A program made the translations under genes and the position numbers. 60,204 nt of DNA, taken from Streptomyces sp. WM4235. GTDB taxonomy: Bacteria; Actinomycetota; Actinomycetes; Streptomycetales; Streptomycetaceae. The DNA lies in NCBI RefSeq assembly GCF_001279725.1, contig NZ_LGDE01000326.1:1-60204 (forward strand). Reading direction: 5' to 3'. The notes below the pieces were generated by a model. That model was given only the letters and a program-made list of their open reading frames with translations. It made no database searches and was not told the DNA's origin. Of the stretch, positions 24,376 to 34,600 are shown in pieces. Numbering within the stretch: position 1 is the first letter of the stretch; each line of letters begins with the position of its first letter.

Positions 24376-26361
24376 TCAGCAGGGAGGGTACGGGATGTCT
24401 TTCGACCTGGCCGCGGTCACGATCGCCGCCTGGGGCCGGGACATCGGCGTGCCGTCGGAGAGTAGTGGCGCCACCGGGTCCACGATCTCCCCGAGTTCTG
24501 ATCGCAGCGCGCCGTACGACAACACGGACACACGGTCGGTCGGCGCGGGAGTGAGGGTGCCCGCCTGCCTCACGAACGCCACGAAGCTCTCGAAGTCGCG
24601 CTGGTGGGTGAACGGCTCTTCGAAGTCCGTCAGCGCCGGGTATCCGTCCGCTCCGACGAGGGTGTAGGCCAGGGTGGCCAGCCGGTAGCGCTTCGTGAGC
24701 TCAAGGCGCTTGCCGTCGATGTGGATGTCGAGGGGATCGACGCGGTAGCCCACGGCGGCGCCGGAGTTGAAGCTGTAGCGCACGTTCTTCGACACGGCGA
24801 ACGGCGCGTACTGCGTTCCCCCGCCCTCCTTCGTCGTCCACTGTTGCTCCAAGGCGTCGTGGATCTGTTGGCCGGTGACCCAGACGCTGACGATCGGGTC
24901 GCCGTAGCCCACGCCGCGCCAGGCGCGGACGAACGGGATCGCCCCGTTCGTGGCCGGGTCATGGACCAGGTCCCCGGCGATCACTGTCTGCCCGACCCGG
25001 GGAGCGATTGCCACCAGAGCCAGCTGCGCCGGGATGTTCGGGTGGTGGTTGCCGTTGAAGTTCCTGTCCGTGGGCCGGCTGCCGGCCCACAGCGCCCAGT
25101 CGGCGACCAGGTCGCCCATGGTGCTCTCCCCTGCGGCGTTCCGTGCCCGCAGGAACGAGCCGCGCTGCCGGCCGATCGTCGAGTTGGCCCGGGTGGTCGC
25201 CTGTCCGTTCCAGTACGAGACGACCTTCTGCATCTCGGGGTCCGGGGCGATGTCGGTCCGCGTGTTGGGGTGGTTGGTCGACACGGTCAGCTCTCGGACC
25301 ACCTTGCCGGTACGTGGATCCAGCTTCAGGTTGATCTCGTTGATGAGCTGGCCGTGACAGCCGGCCTCCACGAAGGGCCGGGGCACGCCGTTCGGGTCGG
25401 GCAGCATCATGTTGAAGCGGGTGTGCCAATGGCCGGTGACGATGACGTCGATGTCGGGCGAGGCGCGGAGGGCGAGGTCGTAGGCCGGGCCCGAGGGGTT
25501 GTTTCCGCCGTTGAAGTCGCCGCCCGCGACCGCGCCGTCGTGCATGCTGAGCACGATGGCGTTGACACCGCGCTTCTTGAGGAGAGCGGCCAGCCGATTG
25601 ACGGTCTGGAGCTCGTCGAGTGTCTTCACGGCGGGCAGGTAGGCCGTGCTGGAGGACTCCGTGCCGATGGCTGTCAGGTGGATGAAACCGACCGGGATCT
25701 TCTCCCCCCGGGGACCGTCGACGTGCCTGATGTTGTACGCGGGCAGGATGTCGGCCCCGTCTCCCCGCCATTGCACGTTGCCGGTGTAGAAGGGGAAGTT
25801 CGCGCCGCGGAACCGCCGGCCGGTGGAGTCGATGAACGATGTGTCCCGACCCACCACCGGGAAGGGGACGCCCTCCTCCATGTGCTGCGTGATCATGGCC
25901 GGTGACTTGTCGAACTCGTGGTTGCCGGCGGTGGAGAAGTCGAGCTTCATGAGGTTGAAGGCCTCGATCGTGGGCTCGTCCGCGAAGACGGCCGCATCGA
26001 ACTCCCACCCGGAGAAGTTGTCGCCGGGACTGAAGAAGAGGGAGTTCGCCTTGCCGTCCCTGATCCGCTTCAGGTGGGCGGCCATGTAGGCGACGCCGCC
26101 GACCGTGTAGGTCTGGCCGCCGTTGCCGTGGATGGTGGCGTCGCCGCCCGGTGCCGCGGCCAGATACCCGTGCAGGTCGGTGATGTTCAGCAACTGGACG
26201 TCCACGTGGCCGTCGGCGTCGCGGACGTCCCGGGCGTGGTCCGACGCGTACGCGGGAACGCCGGTCGCGACGGTGGCGCCGACGGCTCCCACGGCAGTGA
26301 GGAAGGAGCGGCGGCCGGCTCTGACGTCGTTCCACGACTTGACTGTCTTCGGCAGAGTCAT
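24376..26361 (-). CDS. Tat-exported 5'-nucleotidase / 2',3'-cyclic phosphodiesterase-type metallophosphatase
   Basis: 661 aa. The twin-arginine signal is GRRSFLTAVGAVGATVATG with cleavage near VPAYA. The metallophosphatase domain has ITDLHGY, SPGDNFSG, TAGNHEFD and VTGHWHTRF, the five-block dimetal site. The C-terminal 5'-nucleotidase substrate domain includes RARNAAGESTMGDLVADW and LVGADGYPAL. It salvages phosphate and nucleosides outside the cell. It is monocistronic, with no cluster role evident. Confidence 0.93.
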   Translation of the reverse strand: MTLPKTVKSWNDVRAGRRSFLTAVGAVGATVATGVPAYASDHARDVRDADGHVDVQLLNITDLHGYLAAAPGGDATIHGNGGQTYTVGGVAYMAAHLKRIRDGKANSLFFSPGDNFSGWEFDAAVFADEPTIEAFNLMKLDFSTAGNHEFDKSPAMITQHMEEGVPFPVVGRDTSFIDSTGRRFRGANFPFYTGNVQWRGDGADILPAYNIRHVDGPRGEKIPVGFIHLTAIGTESSSTAYLPAVKTLDELQTVNRLAALLKKRGVNAIVLSMHDGAVAGGDFNGGNNPSGPAYDLALRASPDIDVIVTGHWHTRFNMMLPDPNGVPRPFVEAGCHGQLINEINLKLDPRTGKVVRELTVSTNHPNTRTDIAPDPEMQKVVSYWNGQATTRANSTIGRQRGSFLRARNAAGESTMGDLVADWALWAGSRPTDRNFNGNHHPNIPAQLALVAIAPRVGQTVIAGDLVHDPATNGAIPFVRAWRGVGYGDPIVSVWVTGQQIHDALEQQWTTKEGGGTQYAPFAVSKNVRYSFNSGAAVGYRVDPLDIHIDGKRLELTKRYRLATLAYTLVGADGYPALTDFEEPFTHQRDFESFVAFVRQAGTLTPAPTDRVSVLSYGALRSELGEIVDPVAPLLSDGTPMSRPQAAIVTAARSKDIPYPPC

Positions 26362-26665
26362 GCTCTGACTATCGCGCGACGATTCCCCGCGAACGAGGCC
26401 GTTCGCTCGTTCCCCACAGGTCTTCATCCGCAGGGCGCCGGGCTGCAACTTCCGGTGCCCCTGGAAGTCGGAAACTGCCGCTGCTGGTGCGGTGGTTCCG
26501 TCCGATGGTCACGTCAGGCTTGGGGTGACGACGCAGGGTCAGTCGATACGCTGCGTACACGTGTGAATACGTGGAGTACTGTTTCCCTCTCGGAAGTAGG
26601 CAGGGCGTTCTGCTCCGGTTGCCCAGGCGGGCTCCCGGTCCGCCTCCGAAGTCGAGGGTGGAAGA
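26362..26665. other. Intergenic region upstream of the KASIII-ACP gene
   Basis: About 304 nt with no gene. The right part is locally AT-richer and carries the palindrome ACACGTGT near 26558-26565 flanked by CGTA/TACG elements, a possible regulator site. No consensus promoter was identified with confidence. It also holds the promoter of the divergent phosphatase. Confidence 0.4.
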
Positions 26666-27928
26666 GTGAGGGATCAAAGAACACCGGCGTCCGTCCTGGC
26701 AGGCGTCGGATCGTGTGTGCCACCACGCCAGGTGGCCAACGAAGAGCTCGTCGAGCGGCTGGGCCGGTCGCCAGAATGGATGTTTCAACGCTCGGGCATC
26801 CGGTTCCGGCACGTCGTCGAGTCGGGTGTCACCAGTGGGGACCTGGCCGTCGCGGCCGGCCGCGAGGCTCTGGCTCGGTCCGCGGTCGGCGATGTCGCAG
26901 CCGTGGTCGTCGCCACCACATCGCCGGACAGGCCGTGCCCCGGTATCGCTCCGAGCGTCGCCTCACGGCTGGGTATGGCCGGTGTGGCCGCGCTGGACGT
27001 CCAAGCCGTGTGCGCTGGTTTCGTCTATGGACTGAGTGTCGCGCAGGGCCTGATCGCCGCGGGTACGGCCGACAGCGTTCTGGTGATCGGTACTGATGCG
27101 CTCTCGCTGCTCGTGGCCCCGGACGACCCCACGAGCATGCTCTTCGGCGACGGAGCCGGCGCCGTCGTCCTGCGCTCGGGGCACTGCGACGAACCCGGCG
27201 CTCTGGGGCCCTTCGTGCTGGGCAGCGACGGTACCGGCCGCGATCTGATCACTGTGCGCGGCGGTGGATCCGAGGAACGCTCCCGGGCCGGCGGTACCCC
27301 GGCGGACCCGTATCTGCGGCTGGACGGGCAAGAAGTGTTCTGGCGAGCGGTGGAGCACATGACTTCCGCCTCCCGAGCAGCTCTGGACGCCGCGGAGTGG
27401 AAGCCGCAGGACGTGGACCGGATCGTCCCCCACCAGGCGAACGCACGGATCATCTCCATGCTCGCGGAGCGGTTGGGCATCAGCGCGGGGAGCGCATTGT
27501 CCAATATCGAGCAGGTCGGCAACACCTCGGCCGCGTCCATCCCGATCCTTCTCGACCACGCCAACCGCGCAGGGGACCTCAAGCCTGGACACCGGGTCCT
27601 GCTCACGGCCTTCGGCGGCGGCTTGGCTTGGGGTGCCACCACCCTCGTGTGGCCGCACCTCACCCGTCCGCACCAACTCATCCGGAGAAACGGCATGTAC
27701 GACATCCTGGTCAGCATCCTGACCGACAAGTTCCAGGTGCGCCCCGGGCTGGTCGCCCCCGAAGCCACGCCGGTGGCCCTCGGCCTGGACTCACTGTTCG
27801 TGGTGGAACTGTCCCTCGTGCTGGAAGGCGACCCGGGATTGCGGATCAGCTTCGACGAACTCTCGGAGGCGAACACCCTGGCCGAGATCGCGCAATTGAT
27901 GCAGGACAAGCACAACGCATCGGTCTGA
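26666..27928 (+). CDS. KASIII (FabH-like) fused to an acyl carrier protein
   Basis: 420 aa. Residues 1-335 form an intact KASIII: Cys in QAVCAGFVYGL, His in VPHQANARI, Asn in VGNTSAAS, and the GGGLAWG end. Residues 344-420 are an ACP with its Ser in GLDSLFVVEL. KASIII enzymes condense an acyl-CoA with malonyl-ACP, so the fusion would load its product onto its own carrier. GTG 26666 follows GAGGGTGGA. An in-frame internal ATG (27695) at the ACP boundary has its own GGAG 7 nt upstream, so free ACP may also be made. It faces the NRPS operon tail to tail and may supply its acyl starter. Confidence 0.92.
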   Translation: MRDQRTPASVLAGVGSCVPPRQVANEELVERLGRSPEWMFQRSGIRFRHVVESGVTSGDLAVAAGREALARSAVGDVAAVVVATTSPDRPCPGIAPSVASRLGMAGVAALDVQAVCAGFVYGLSVAQGLIAAGTADSVLVIGTDALSLLVAPDDPTSMLFGDGAGAVVLRSGHCDEPGALGPFVLGSDGTGRDLITVRGGGSEERSRAGGTPADPYLRLDGQEVFWRAVEHMTSASRAALDAAEWKPQDVDRIVPHQANARIISMLAERLGISAGSALSNIEQVGNTSAASIPILLDHANRAGDLKPGHRVLLTAFGGGLAWGATTLVWPHLTRPHQLIRRNGMYDILVSILTDKFQVRPGLVAPEATPVALGLDSLFVVELSLVLEGDPGLRISFDELSEANTLAEIAQLMQDKHNASV

Positions 27929-28059
27929 AGAGCCGGGATTCCTGCGCTGGCACAACACCACCAGCACATTCGGCGGCGGCACCGCGCGGGCACAACGGGT
28001 GGCGGGCCGCCGCGGCTCAAGCATGCATCGGGGAGGCTTCCAGGGCGGTGGTGGTCCGG

Positions 28060-28090
28060 ATGGGCCCGTCGAGAGATTCGGCGGGCCCAT
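28060..28090. terminator. Hairpin between convergent KASIII-ACP and methyltransferase genes
   Basis: ATGGGCCCG (28060-28068) pairs with CGGGCCCAT (28082-28090) around a 13-nt loop, midway in the 197-nt gap between the two convergent stops. Confidence 0.55.
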
Positions 28091-28125
28091 CGGCCCAGGT
28101 GTTGCCGGGCCGTACCGGGGCGACG

Positions 28126-28959
28126 TCAGCGGCGCGTGACGTTCCCGGGACGCCGGAACATCAGGGCGTGCACCGTGAAGCGCGTCCCGTCGAACTCCGC
28201 CCGCCCCGCCGCTCGCTGTTCCTTGAGCAGGGTCAGCATGGTCTCCTTGTGCTCGGCGTACGCCAGCAGAGGAATGTCCATCTCGAAGATCTCAAGTGTC
28301 TCGGTCTCATAGCCGCGCGCGGTGAGCTCCGTGACGGTCCGGGGGATGTCGGCGAGTGAGGAGTGCGCCATGAGCAGGGCGCCGCCTGGTGCGAGGAGCG
28401 TGTCCACGCGCTCGAGGACCGAGTCGTACACCGCGAGGCCGCCCCTCCGGGCGACGAGGGCTGTTTCCAGCCCGTCCCTCCTCGCATAACTCGGGTCATA
28501 CGGCAGGTGCGGCGGATTGGTGATCACCAGATCGAACCGCTCGACCGGTGTGTACCTCTCCAACGACGAGGTGACGCAGGTCAGTCGCGTGACATCGAGG
28601 CCATTGGCCATCACGTTCATCGACGTCTGGGCGGCGGAGGCGGGGTTGATGTCCAAAGCGGTCACCCGTCCGGCACCGGCCGCGAGCAGGGCGACGCTGT
28701 AGATGCCGGATCCGGCTCCGAGATCCAGGGCGTTGACGCCCTCCAGGGCGGGACAGCCGTCGCCGTTGAGCGCGCTGAGCAGACTCAGCCCGCAGTCGGT
28801 CGGGAACAGTACCTCCGCGGGATCGTCCACCATGAGCCGCAGACGCACGCCACGGAACTCGAAGGTCCCACACGAGGGCCGGGCCTCCCACAGCGAGCCG
28901 TTGTCGCCGGCCGGCAGGACACGGCGCCGTGTCGGCGTGCGGTCAGGAGCAATGGTCAT
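28126..28959 (-). CDS. SAM-dependent methyltransferase, HemK/PrmC-like motif
   Basis: 277 aa Rossmann methyltransferase. Motif I is ALDLGAGSGIYSVALLAAG, motif II VTALDIN, and motif IV VITNPPHLPYD. The NPP signature is typical of enzymes methylating amide or ring nitrogens (HemK/PrmC, some rRNA and natural-product N-methyltransferases), so N-methylation is the first guess. ATG 28959 (MTIAPDR) is chosen; the frame is open to 29025. It is last in the NRPS operon, 105 nt after the fused monooxygenase gene. Confidence 0.82.
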   Translation of the reverse strand: MTIAPDRTPTRRRVLPAGDNGSLWEARPSCGTFEFRGVRLRLMVDDPAEVLFPTDCGLSLLSALNGDGCPALEGVNALDLGAGSGIYSVALLAAGAGRVTALDINPASAAQTSMNVMANGLDVTRLTCVTSSLERYTPVERFDLVITNPPHLPYDPSYARRDGLETALVARRGGLAVYDSVLERVDTLLAPGGALLMAHSSLADIPRTVTELTARGYETETLEIFEMDIPLLAYAEHKETMLTLLKEQRAAGRAEFDGTRFTVHALMFRRPGNVTRR

Positions 28960-29064
28960 CGGAACGGAGCCTTTCAACGGGAAGGGGACAGCCGACAGGG
29001 TCCGAGGAGCGGAGAGCGGAACCACGAAGGGTCCGCTGCGCCGGCACGCTTGCGGCCCGGCCGG

Positions 29065-31596
29065 TCATTCGGAGAGGGCGGACAGCACGATGCGCACGGA
29101 GTCGTCGGCGATGCGCTGCGCGCGCGACGCCGGAACCAGGCCCTCGACATAGCCGAAGTTCCACGAGAGCCGATCATGACTGGTGGTCACCGCCGCCACG
29201 ATGGCCCCCATCACCGAGACACCTGTGAGGAACTGCGCGCCGTCGACCCGCCACGGGCCCGTCCGCTCGGGAAACTCGTAGCGGCCGACGTTGGACAGGC
29301 ACAGGTTGATCGGCCCTTCCTCGTCCATGAACCGCATGAACGACCTGCTGTCCGCCAGAGACCTGGGGCCTGCGACGCGCGGCAGGCTGATCGTGGCCAG
29401 ATGCTCCTGCCGCTTCCGGCGCCGTACCAGGTCCTGGCTGATGGCCCGGGCCATCAGCCACAGCGGCCGGTCGGGTTCGTATCGGACGCGAGAGGCAACC
29501 GTGGCCACGTAGGTGCCGGCCTCGTCCGGGAGGACGGGGGGTTCGAGGTCGGCGCGGAAGTCGACCGGCGAACCGATCGAGAAGTGCGCGGCGGCCGGGG
29601 TGCCCGAGTCCCGGGCGACCGCCGACACCATCGCGGCGGCCAGGGCCCCATGGACCGTGGTGCCGTGCCGCTTGGCGGCCCGCACCAGGAGCTCCAACTG
29701 GCCGGCGGTGAGGAACCGGTGTGTCATCCGGGTGCGGCGCTGCTCGAACGGGACGTGTTCGCTGGGGATGACCCGCTGTGCGGGGCGACTCAAGGACGCC
29801 TGTTGTTCCCGTCGCATCAAGGCTTCGAACCCGGCGACACCCGCCGCGCCCCGGTGGCGGCGCGGGAGCAGGTCGTCCGTCGCGGGAAGGACCCGCCGCG
29901 GAACGGCCTGTGGCGGGGCGCCGCGGTCCAGCCGAGCGGCGATCTCGATCCACTCACGGACCAGGGACAGGCACGTCTTTCCGTCGGCGATGACGTGCGA
30001 GGCCGTCAGCAGCAGATCGTGGACGTCCCCTCCGTCCTCGTCCTCCGTCCCTCCCGACGTGATCACCACCGCCCGCAGCAGCGGCCCGGTGCGCCAGTCC
30101 AGGCCCTCCGCGAGCTCGCGGCCGTCCACCTCGTGCTGCCACCGGGTGTCGGCCGTGGGGTCGTCCGGTCGTACACGGACGTGCCGAAGAGGGATCCGCC
30201 GTCCGTCCAGGGGGACGAAGGCGGGGTGTGCTCCGGTGCCGTCGTCGGTGATCGCGACACGCAGCAGGGCGTGCCGCAGCTGGAGGATGTCCAGGGCGCG
30301 GCGGTGCAGCGACGGGGACATGCGCCCGTGGACCCGGGCGCGGGCGATGACGTTGAGCGGCGAGGTCAGGTCGGCGATCCAGTACAGGCGCTCCAAGGGA
30401 CTCAGGCCCCTTCGTACGCCGCCGGGTTCGGCAGCCGGCTCGTCCGCGTAAGTGAGGGCCTGGGTGGTCTGCCGGACGAGGAGACGGCGGGGCATCAGTC
30501 TGAAGGAGGCGTCGCGGATCAGACGCCGGTGCGGGCGGGCCCCCTGGGTCAGTCTGTTCATGCTGCGGGACCCGGCCACCATGGCCCGCGTGCGGTCGCG
30601 GCGCAGTTCCTCGTACGCGCGCAGGGCCCGTACCGGATCGTCACTGGTCACCTCGGCCAGCGTCCGGGCCAGCACGACGGCGTCCTCCATGGCCATGCCG
30701 GCCCCTTGGGCGAGCGTGGTCAGCATGGGGTGGGCTGCGTCGCCGAGGAGGGTGACGGGGCCGTCACCCCACCGTTCCAGGAAGGCACGGTCACGTGAGG
30801 GAGCGGTGAGGATGTCCGCCTCGGGGGTGGCCTCGATCACCGCTCGCACCTCGTCGGCCCACCCCGCGTACGCCTGCCGGACGGCGTCCTTGACGTGACC
30901 GGGCGTCCCGGAGGTGGTGCTCATGGCGGCCCACCAGTAGCACCGGCCGTGGCCGATGTCGATGAGACCGAAACGCTGTCCGCGCCCCCAGTAGTGGCGT
31001 ACGGCACCTCTGGTGAGGCGCGGGTGCTGGAAGGGGACGATGCCGAGCCGGAAGAGGTGGTCACAGTCCCGGGGCTGCTCGGGTCCGACGAGGCGGCGCC
31101 GTACGGCCGAGTTGAACCCGTCGGCGCCGATGAGGACGTCCCCACTCGCCGAGCGGCCGTCCTTGAAGCGGACGGTGACTCCCGGGTCCCCGATCTCGAA
31201 ATCGGCGGCGGCAGCCCCCAGGTGGACGGGGCAGTCGCCGACCTCCGTCAGCAGGGCCTCCTGGAGGTCCGCGCGGCCGAGGCAGAAGCTCGGCGCGCCG
31301 ACCTGCTCGCAGGCGTCCTTGAACGGGAGGTCCCTGATGAGCCGGCCACGGCGATCCATGATCGTGAACGACTCCACGGCCTGACCGCGCTTGTCCAGGC
31401 CCAGGTCGATGCCGAGGCCGGCGAGGGCGGTGACGGCGTTGCTCATGACCGACAGGCCCGAGCCGGCTTCGCGCAGTTCGGTGGCGCGTTCGTACACCTC
31501 GACGTCGACGCCGACGCGCCTGAGCGCGACCGCACACGTAAGACCGCCGATGCCGGCACCGATGACAAGGGCTTTCACACGGCGTCCTGATGGCAT
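29065..31596 (-). CDS. FAD monooxygenase fused to condensation/PapA-like acyltransferase
   Basis: 843 aa in one uninterrupted frame. Residues 1-395 are a class A flavin monooxygenase: VIGAGIGGLTCAVALRR, VLIGADGFNSAVRR and LLGDAAHPM near 286. Residues about 410-843 are a CoA/carrier-dependent acyltransferase of the condensation superfamily: LSPLERLYWIAD, the active-site HVIADG near 535, and LCLSNVGRYEF. In PapA-like enzymes this half forms esters or amides. The pairing suggests hydroxylation followed by acylation of the new hydroxyl on one polypeptide. The gene starts 4 nt after the NRPS stop. The linker around residues 385-410 is short. Confidence 0.9.
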   Translation of the reverse strand: MPSGRRVKALVIGAGIGGLTCAVALRRVGVDVEVYERATELREAGSGLSVMSNAVTALAGLGIDLGLDKRGQAVESFTIMDRRGRLIRDLPFKDACEQVGAPSFCLGRADLQEALLTEVGDCPVHLGAAAADFEIGDPGVTVRFKDGRSASGDVLIGADGFNSAVRRRLVGPEQPRDCDHLFRLGIVPFQHPRLTRGAVRHYWGRGQRFGLIDIGHGRCYWWAAMSTTSGTPGHVKDAVRQAYAGWADEVRAVIEATPEADILTAPSRDRAFLERWGDGPVTLLGDAAHPMLTTLAQGAGMAMEDAVVLARTLAEVTSDDPVRALRAYEELRRDRTRAMVAGSRSMNRLTQGARPHRRLIRDASFRLMPRRLLVRQTTQALTYADEPAAEPGGVRRGLSPLERLYWIADLTSPLNVIARARVHGRMSPSLHRRALDILQLRHALLRVAITDDGTGAHPAFVPLDGRRIPLRHVRVRPDDPTADTRWQHEVDGRELAEGLDWRTGPLLRAVVITSGGTEDEDGGDVHDLLLTASHVIADGKTCLSLVREWIEIAARLDRGAPPQAVPRRVLPATDDLLPRRHRGAAGVAGFEALMRREQQASLSRPAQRVIPSEHVPFEQRRTRMTHRFLTAGQLELLVRAAKRHGTTVHGALAAAMVSAVARDSGTPAAAHFSIGSPVDFRADLEPPVLPDEAGTYVATVASRVRYEPDRPLWLMARAISQDLVRRRKRQEHLATISLPRVAGPRSLADSRSFMRFMDEEGPINLCLSNVGRYEFPERTGPWRVDGAQFLTGVSVMGAIVAAVTTSHDRLSWNFGYVEGLVPASRAQRIADDSVRIVLSALSE

Positions 31597-31600
31597 GGCG

Positions 31601-34600
31601 TCAGCCCACCCGCCGGCTTCGGGCGGAGTCGTCGATCAGTTCGACGACGGCGTTCGCCAGCTGTGCCACGTGCGGTTCTTCCATGATCGTCAGGTGGTCT
31701 CCGGGGACACGGACCGTCCGGATCCGTCCGCTGGTCATGGAACTCCAGCCGTTGCAGGGGTCCTGGTGACGGGTCCGGGCGGCGCCGTGCATGGCGGTCA
31801 AGACCGCGGGCAGCGGTTCCGCGGCGCGGATCAGGGTGAGGTCCTGGTCCTCGCGCGGAGGGCGGTAGGCCAGTGTGGCGCGCCAGTTCGCCCGGTAGAC
31901 GTCGAACAGGCGGCGGATGACGGCCCCGGAGCTGCCGGCCGGCAGGATGCCCCGCTCACTCGCGACGCGGGCCATGTACGTGAACCTCTCCTCCGGCGAG
32001 CCGAGCCCGCCCGGGACGGTCCGGGCGGATGCCGTGCCGCCGTCGCGCGGCCAGAGGAGCTCGTGGAAGAACCACTCCAGCATGGCCTCGTCGTCGTGAG
32101 GTGAGCGCGGTCCCTGGTCCAGGGCGGTGGTGTCCACCACCAGCAGGGTCACGTCCTCGCCCTCCGCCCGCAGCCGGCGGGCGATCTCGAAGGCGACGAA
32201 GCCGCCGAAGGACCATCCGCCGATGGTGTAGGGGCCGTCCGGCCGCACCGTCCGCAGCGCGGCGAGGTAGCTGTCCGCGAGGCCCTCCACCGTGCACAGC
32301 GGTGTGGTGCCGGGGTCGGCGCCGGCCGCCTGGAGCGCGTACAGCGGCCGGTCGGCCGGAAGGTGCCGGGCGAACGAGACGTAGCACAGCACGGTGCCAC
32401 CCATCGGGTGGACCATGAACAGCGGCGGGCGGGTGCCTTGCGGACGGATCGGCACCAGGGGATCGAACGCGGCCGTCGCCCCGCCCTCGCGCAGCCGTGC
32501 CGCGATACCGGCGGAAGAGGGCGTCGCGACGAACTCGGCCAGCGGGATGTTCACCTGGTAGCGCTGTTCGATCCGGATCACCAGCCGCATCGCGGTCAGG
32601 GAGGTGCCGCCGAGGTCGAAGAGGCTGTCATGCGTCCCCACCGTGTCCAGCCCCAGCACGTCCGCCATCAACTCGACGAGTGTCCGCTCGTACGCGTCGC
32701 GCGGTCCGCTGTCGGGGGCGCGGCCGGGGGCGGTCAGCGGGGCGCGGCGCAGTGCGGCGTCGTCGCGCTTGCCGCTGGGGGTCAGCGGCCACTGGGAGAC
32801 CCATTGCAGGTGCGAGGGGACCATGTAGGCGGGCAGAGTGACGTGCAGTCGCTCACGGATGCCGGCCAGGTCCTCCGCCGTGCCCTCGCCGAGGAGGAAG
32901 GCGGCGAGGAAGGTCTCGCCGTCCGCCCGCTCGCGGGCCACGACCGCGACATCGCGCAGGCCGGAACAGCTGTGCGCCAGGCCGTTGACGGCCAGCTCCA
33001 CCTCCGCCGGCTCCACGCGGAAGCCCCGTACCTTGACCTGCGCGTCATCGCGTCCGAGGAAGACGATGTCGCCCCCCGGAAGCACCATGCCGACATCTCC
33101 GGTGTAGTAGAGCCGGTGGTCTCCGTCCGCGAAGGGATGCGGGAGGAAACGCTCCTTGGTCAGGTCCGGTCGGCCTTCGTAGCCGTCGGCCAGGAAGTTG
33201 CCGCCCAGGTAGACGTCGCCCCGTGCCCCGGCCGGCACCGGGCGCATCCGCTTGTCCAGGACGTGTGCCTCGGCCCCGTCGAGGGCGCGGCCGATCGGCG
33301 GCAGCGCAGGGAAGGCAGCGGGGTCCCCGGTCATGGGGAAGGAGGTGACCACGTGGGTCTCGGTGGGACCGTACTGGTTGTCCAGGACGACCCCCGGGAG
33401 ACGGGCGCAGAACGCGCGGATCTCCGGGGTGACGCGCAGCTGCTCGCCGCAGGTGATCACCACCCGCAGGGCCGGTGGCGTGATGTCCAGCGTGCCGGCG
33501 GCTTCCGCGAGTTGCTGGAGGGCCACCGGGGGAAGGAATACCTGCTCGACGCGTTCGCGATCGAGCAGGCGCAGCAGCGCGGGCATGTCCCGCCGCTGCG
33601 CGTCGCCGGCCAGGCACAGGGTGCCGCCGAGGCACAGCGTGGAGAAGATCTCCTGGAAGGAGATGTCGAAGCTCAGCGGTGCGAACTGCAGGGTGACGCC
33701 GCCCGGGACCGCGCTGGGCGCCACTGCCTGCCAGGCCACCAGAGCGGCCAGGGTGCGGTGCGGCATGGCGACGCCCTTGGGGGTCCCGGTGGAGCCCGAG
33801 GTGAACAGGACGTACGCGGTGCTCGCGCCGTCCGTTCCGCCCCCTGCCGGGCACACCGGTGCGGGCGCGGCCACCGACTCGGCGGGTAGCAGCAGCGCCG
33901 GATCACCGGCGAGATGGGCGTGGGGGGCCTCGGCCACGACGCGGAAGGGCCGGGCCTGCCCCACCATGGCGTCCAGCCGGGCGGCGGGGTACCCGATGTC
34001 CATCGGGACGACCGCGCATCCGGCGCGCATGACGCCCAGGAGCACCGCCATGGTCAGCGGGGACCGGTTCATGGCGATCCCGATGCGGGCGCCGGCCGGG
34101 GCCTCGAGCGCGTACAGCCGTCCGGCCACGTTCGCCGCGGCCTCGGCCAGCCGGGCGTAGCTCCACCGTTCCTCGCCCATCACCACGGCGGTCGCGTTCG
34201 GGGTGCGTGCCGCCTGTTCGAAGAAGCGGGTGACGACCGTGGGGTGTTCCGCCGGTGGGGCGAGGACGGGGCGGGGGGCCAGGAAGGCGAAGTCCGGTGC
34301 TTCGTCCGGATGTTCCACCAGGCGGCGCAGGATGCTCAGGTAGCCGACCGCGTAGAGGTCGCCCTGCTCCGCCGGGAACGTCGTTCCGTCGCAGTCGACC
34401 CGCAGCCACATGCCGGTGCCGTCCGGTTCCGTGACCGCGTTCACCAGGAGACGGAAGTCGTTCTCCTCCCAGGTACGGAACTCGGCGAGGCGCAGACCGG
34501 GCAGTGCGAGTACGCGAGAGAGCTGGTGGAAGTGCACGTAATTGAAGGCGGTGTCCAGCACGGGACCGCCGTGGTCCTCCTGGATGGCGCTCAGCGGGTA

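Noticed and set aside
28363..30798. 811-aa and similar long plus-strand frames across the NRPS operon (also 32363-33889, 35792-37915)
   Set aside because: All lie opposite genes with clear catalytic motifs and have the Arg/Gly/Asp-rich look of reverse frames.
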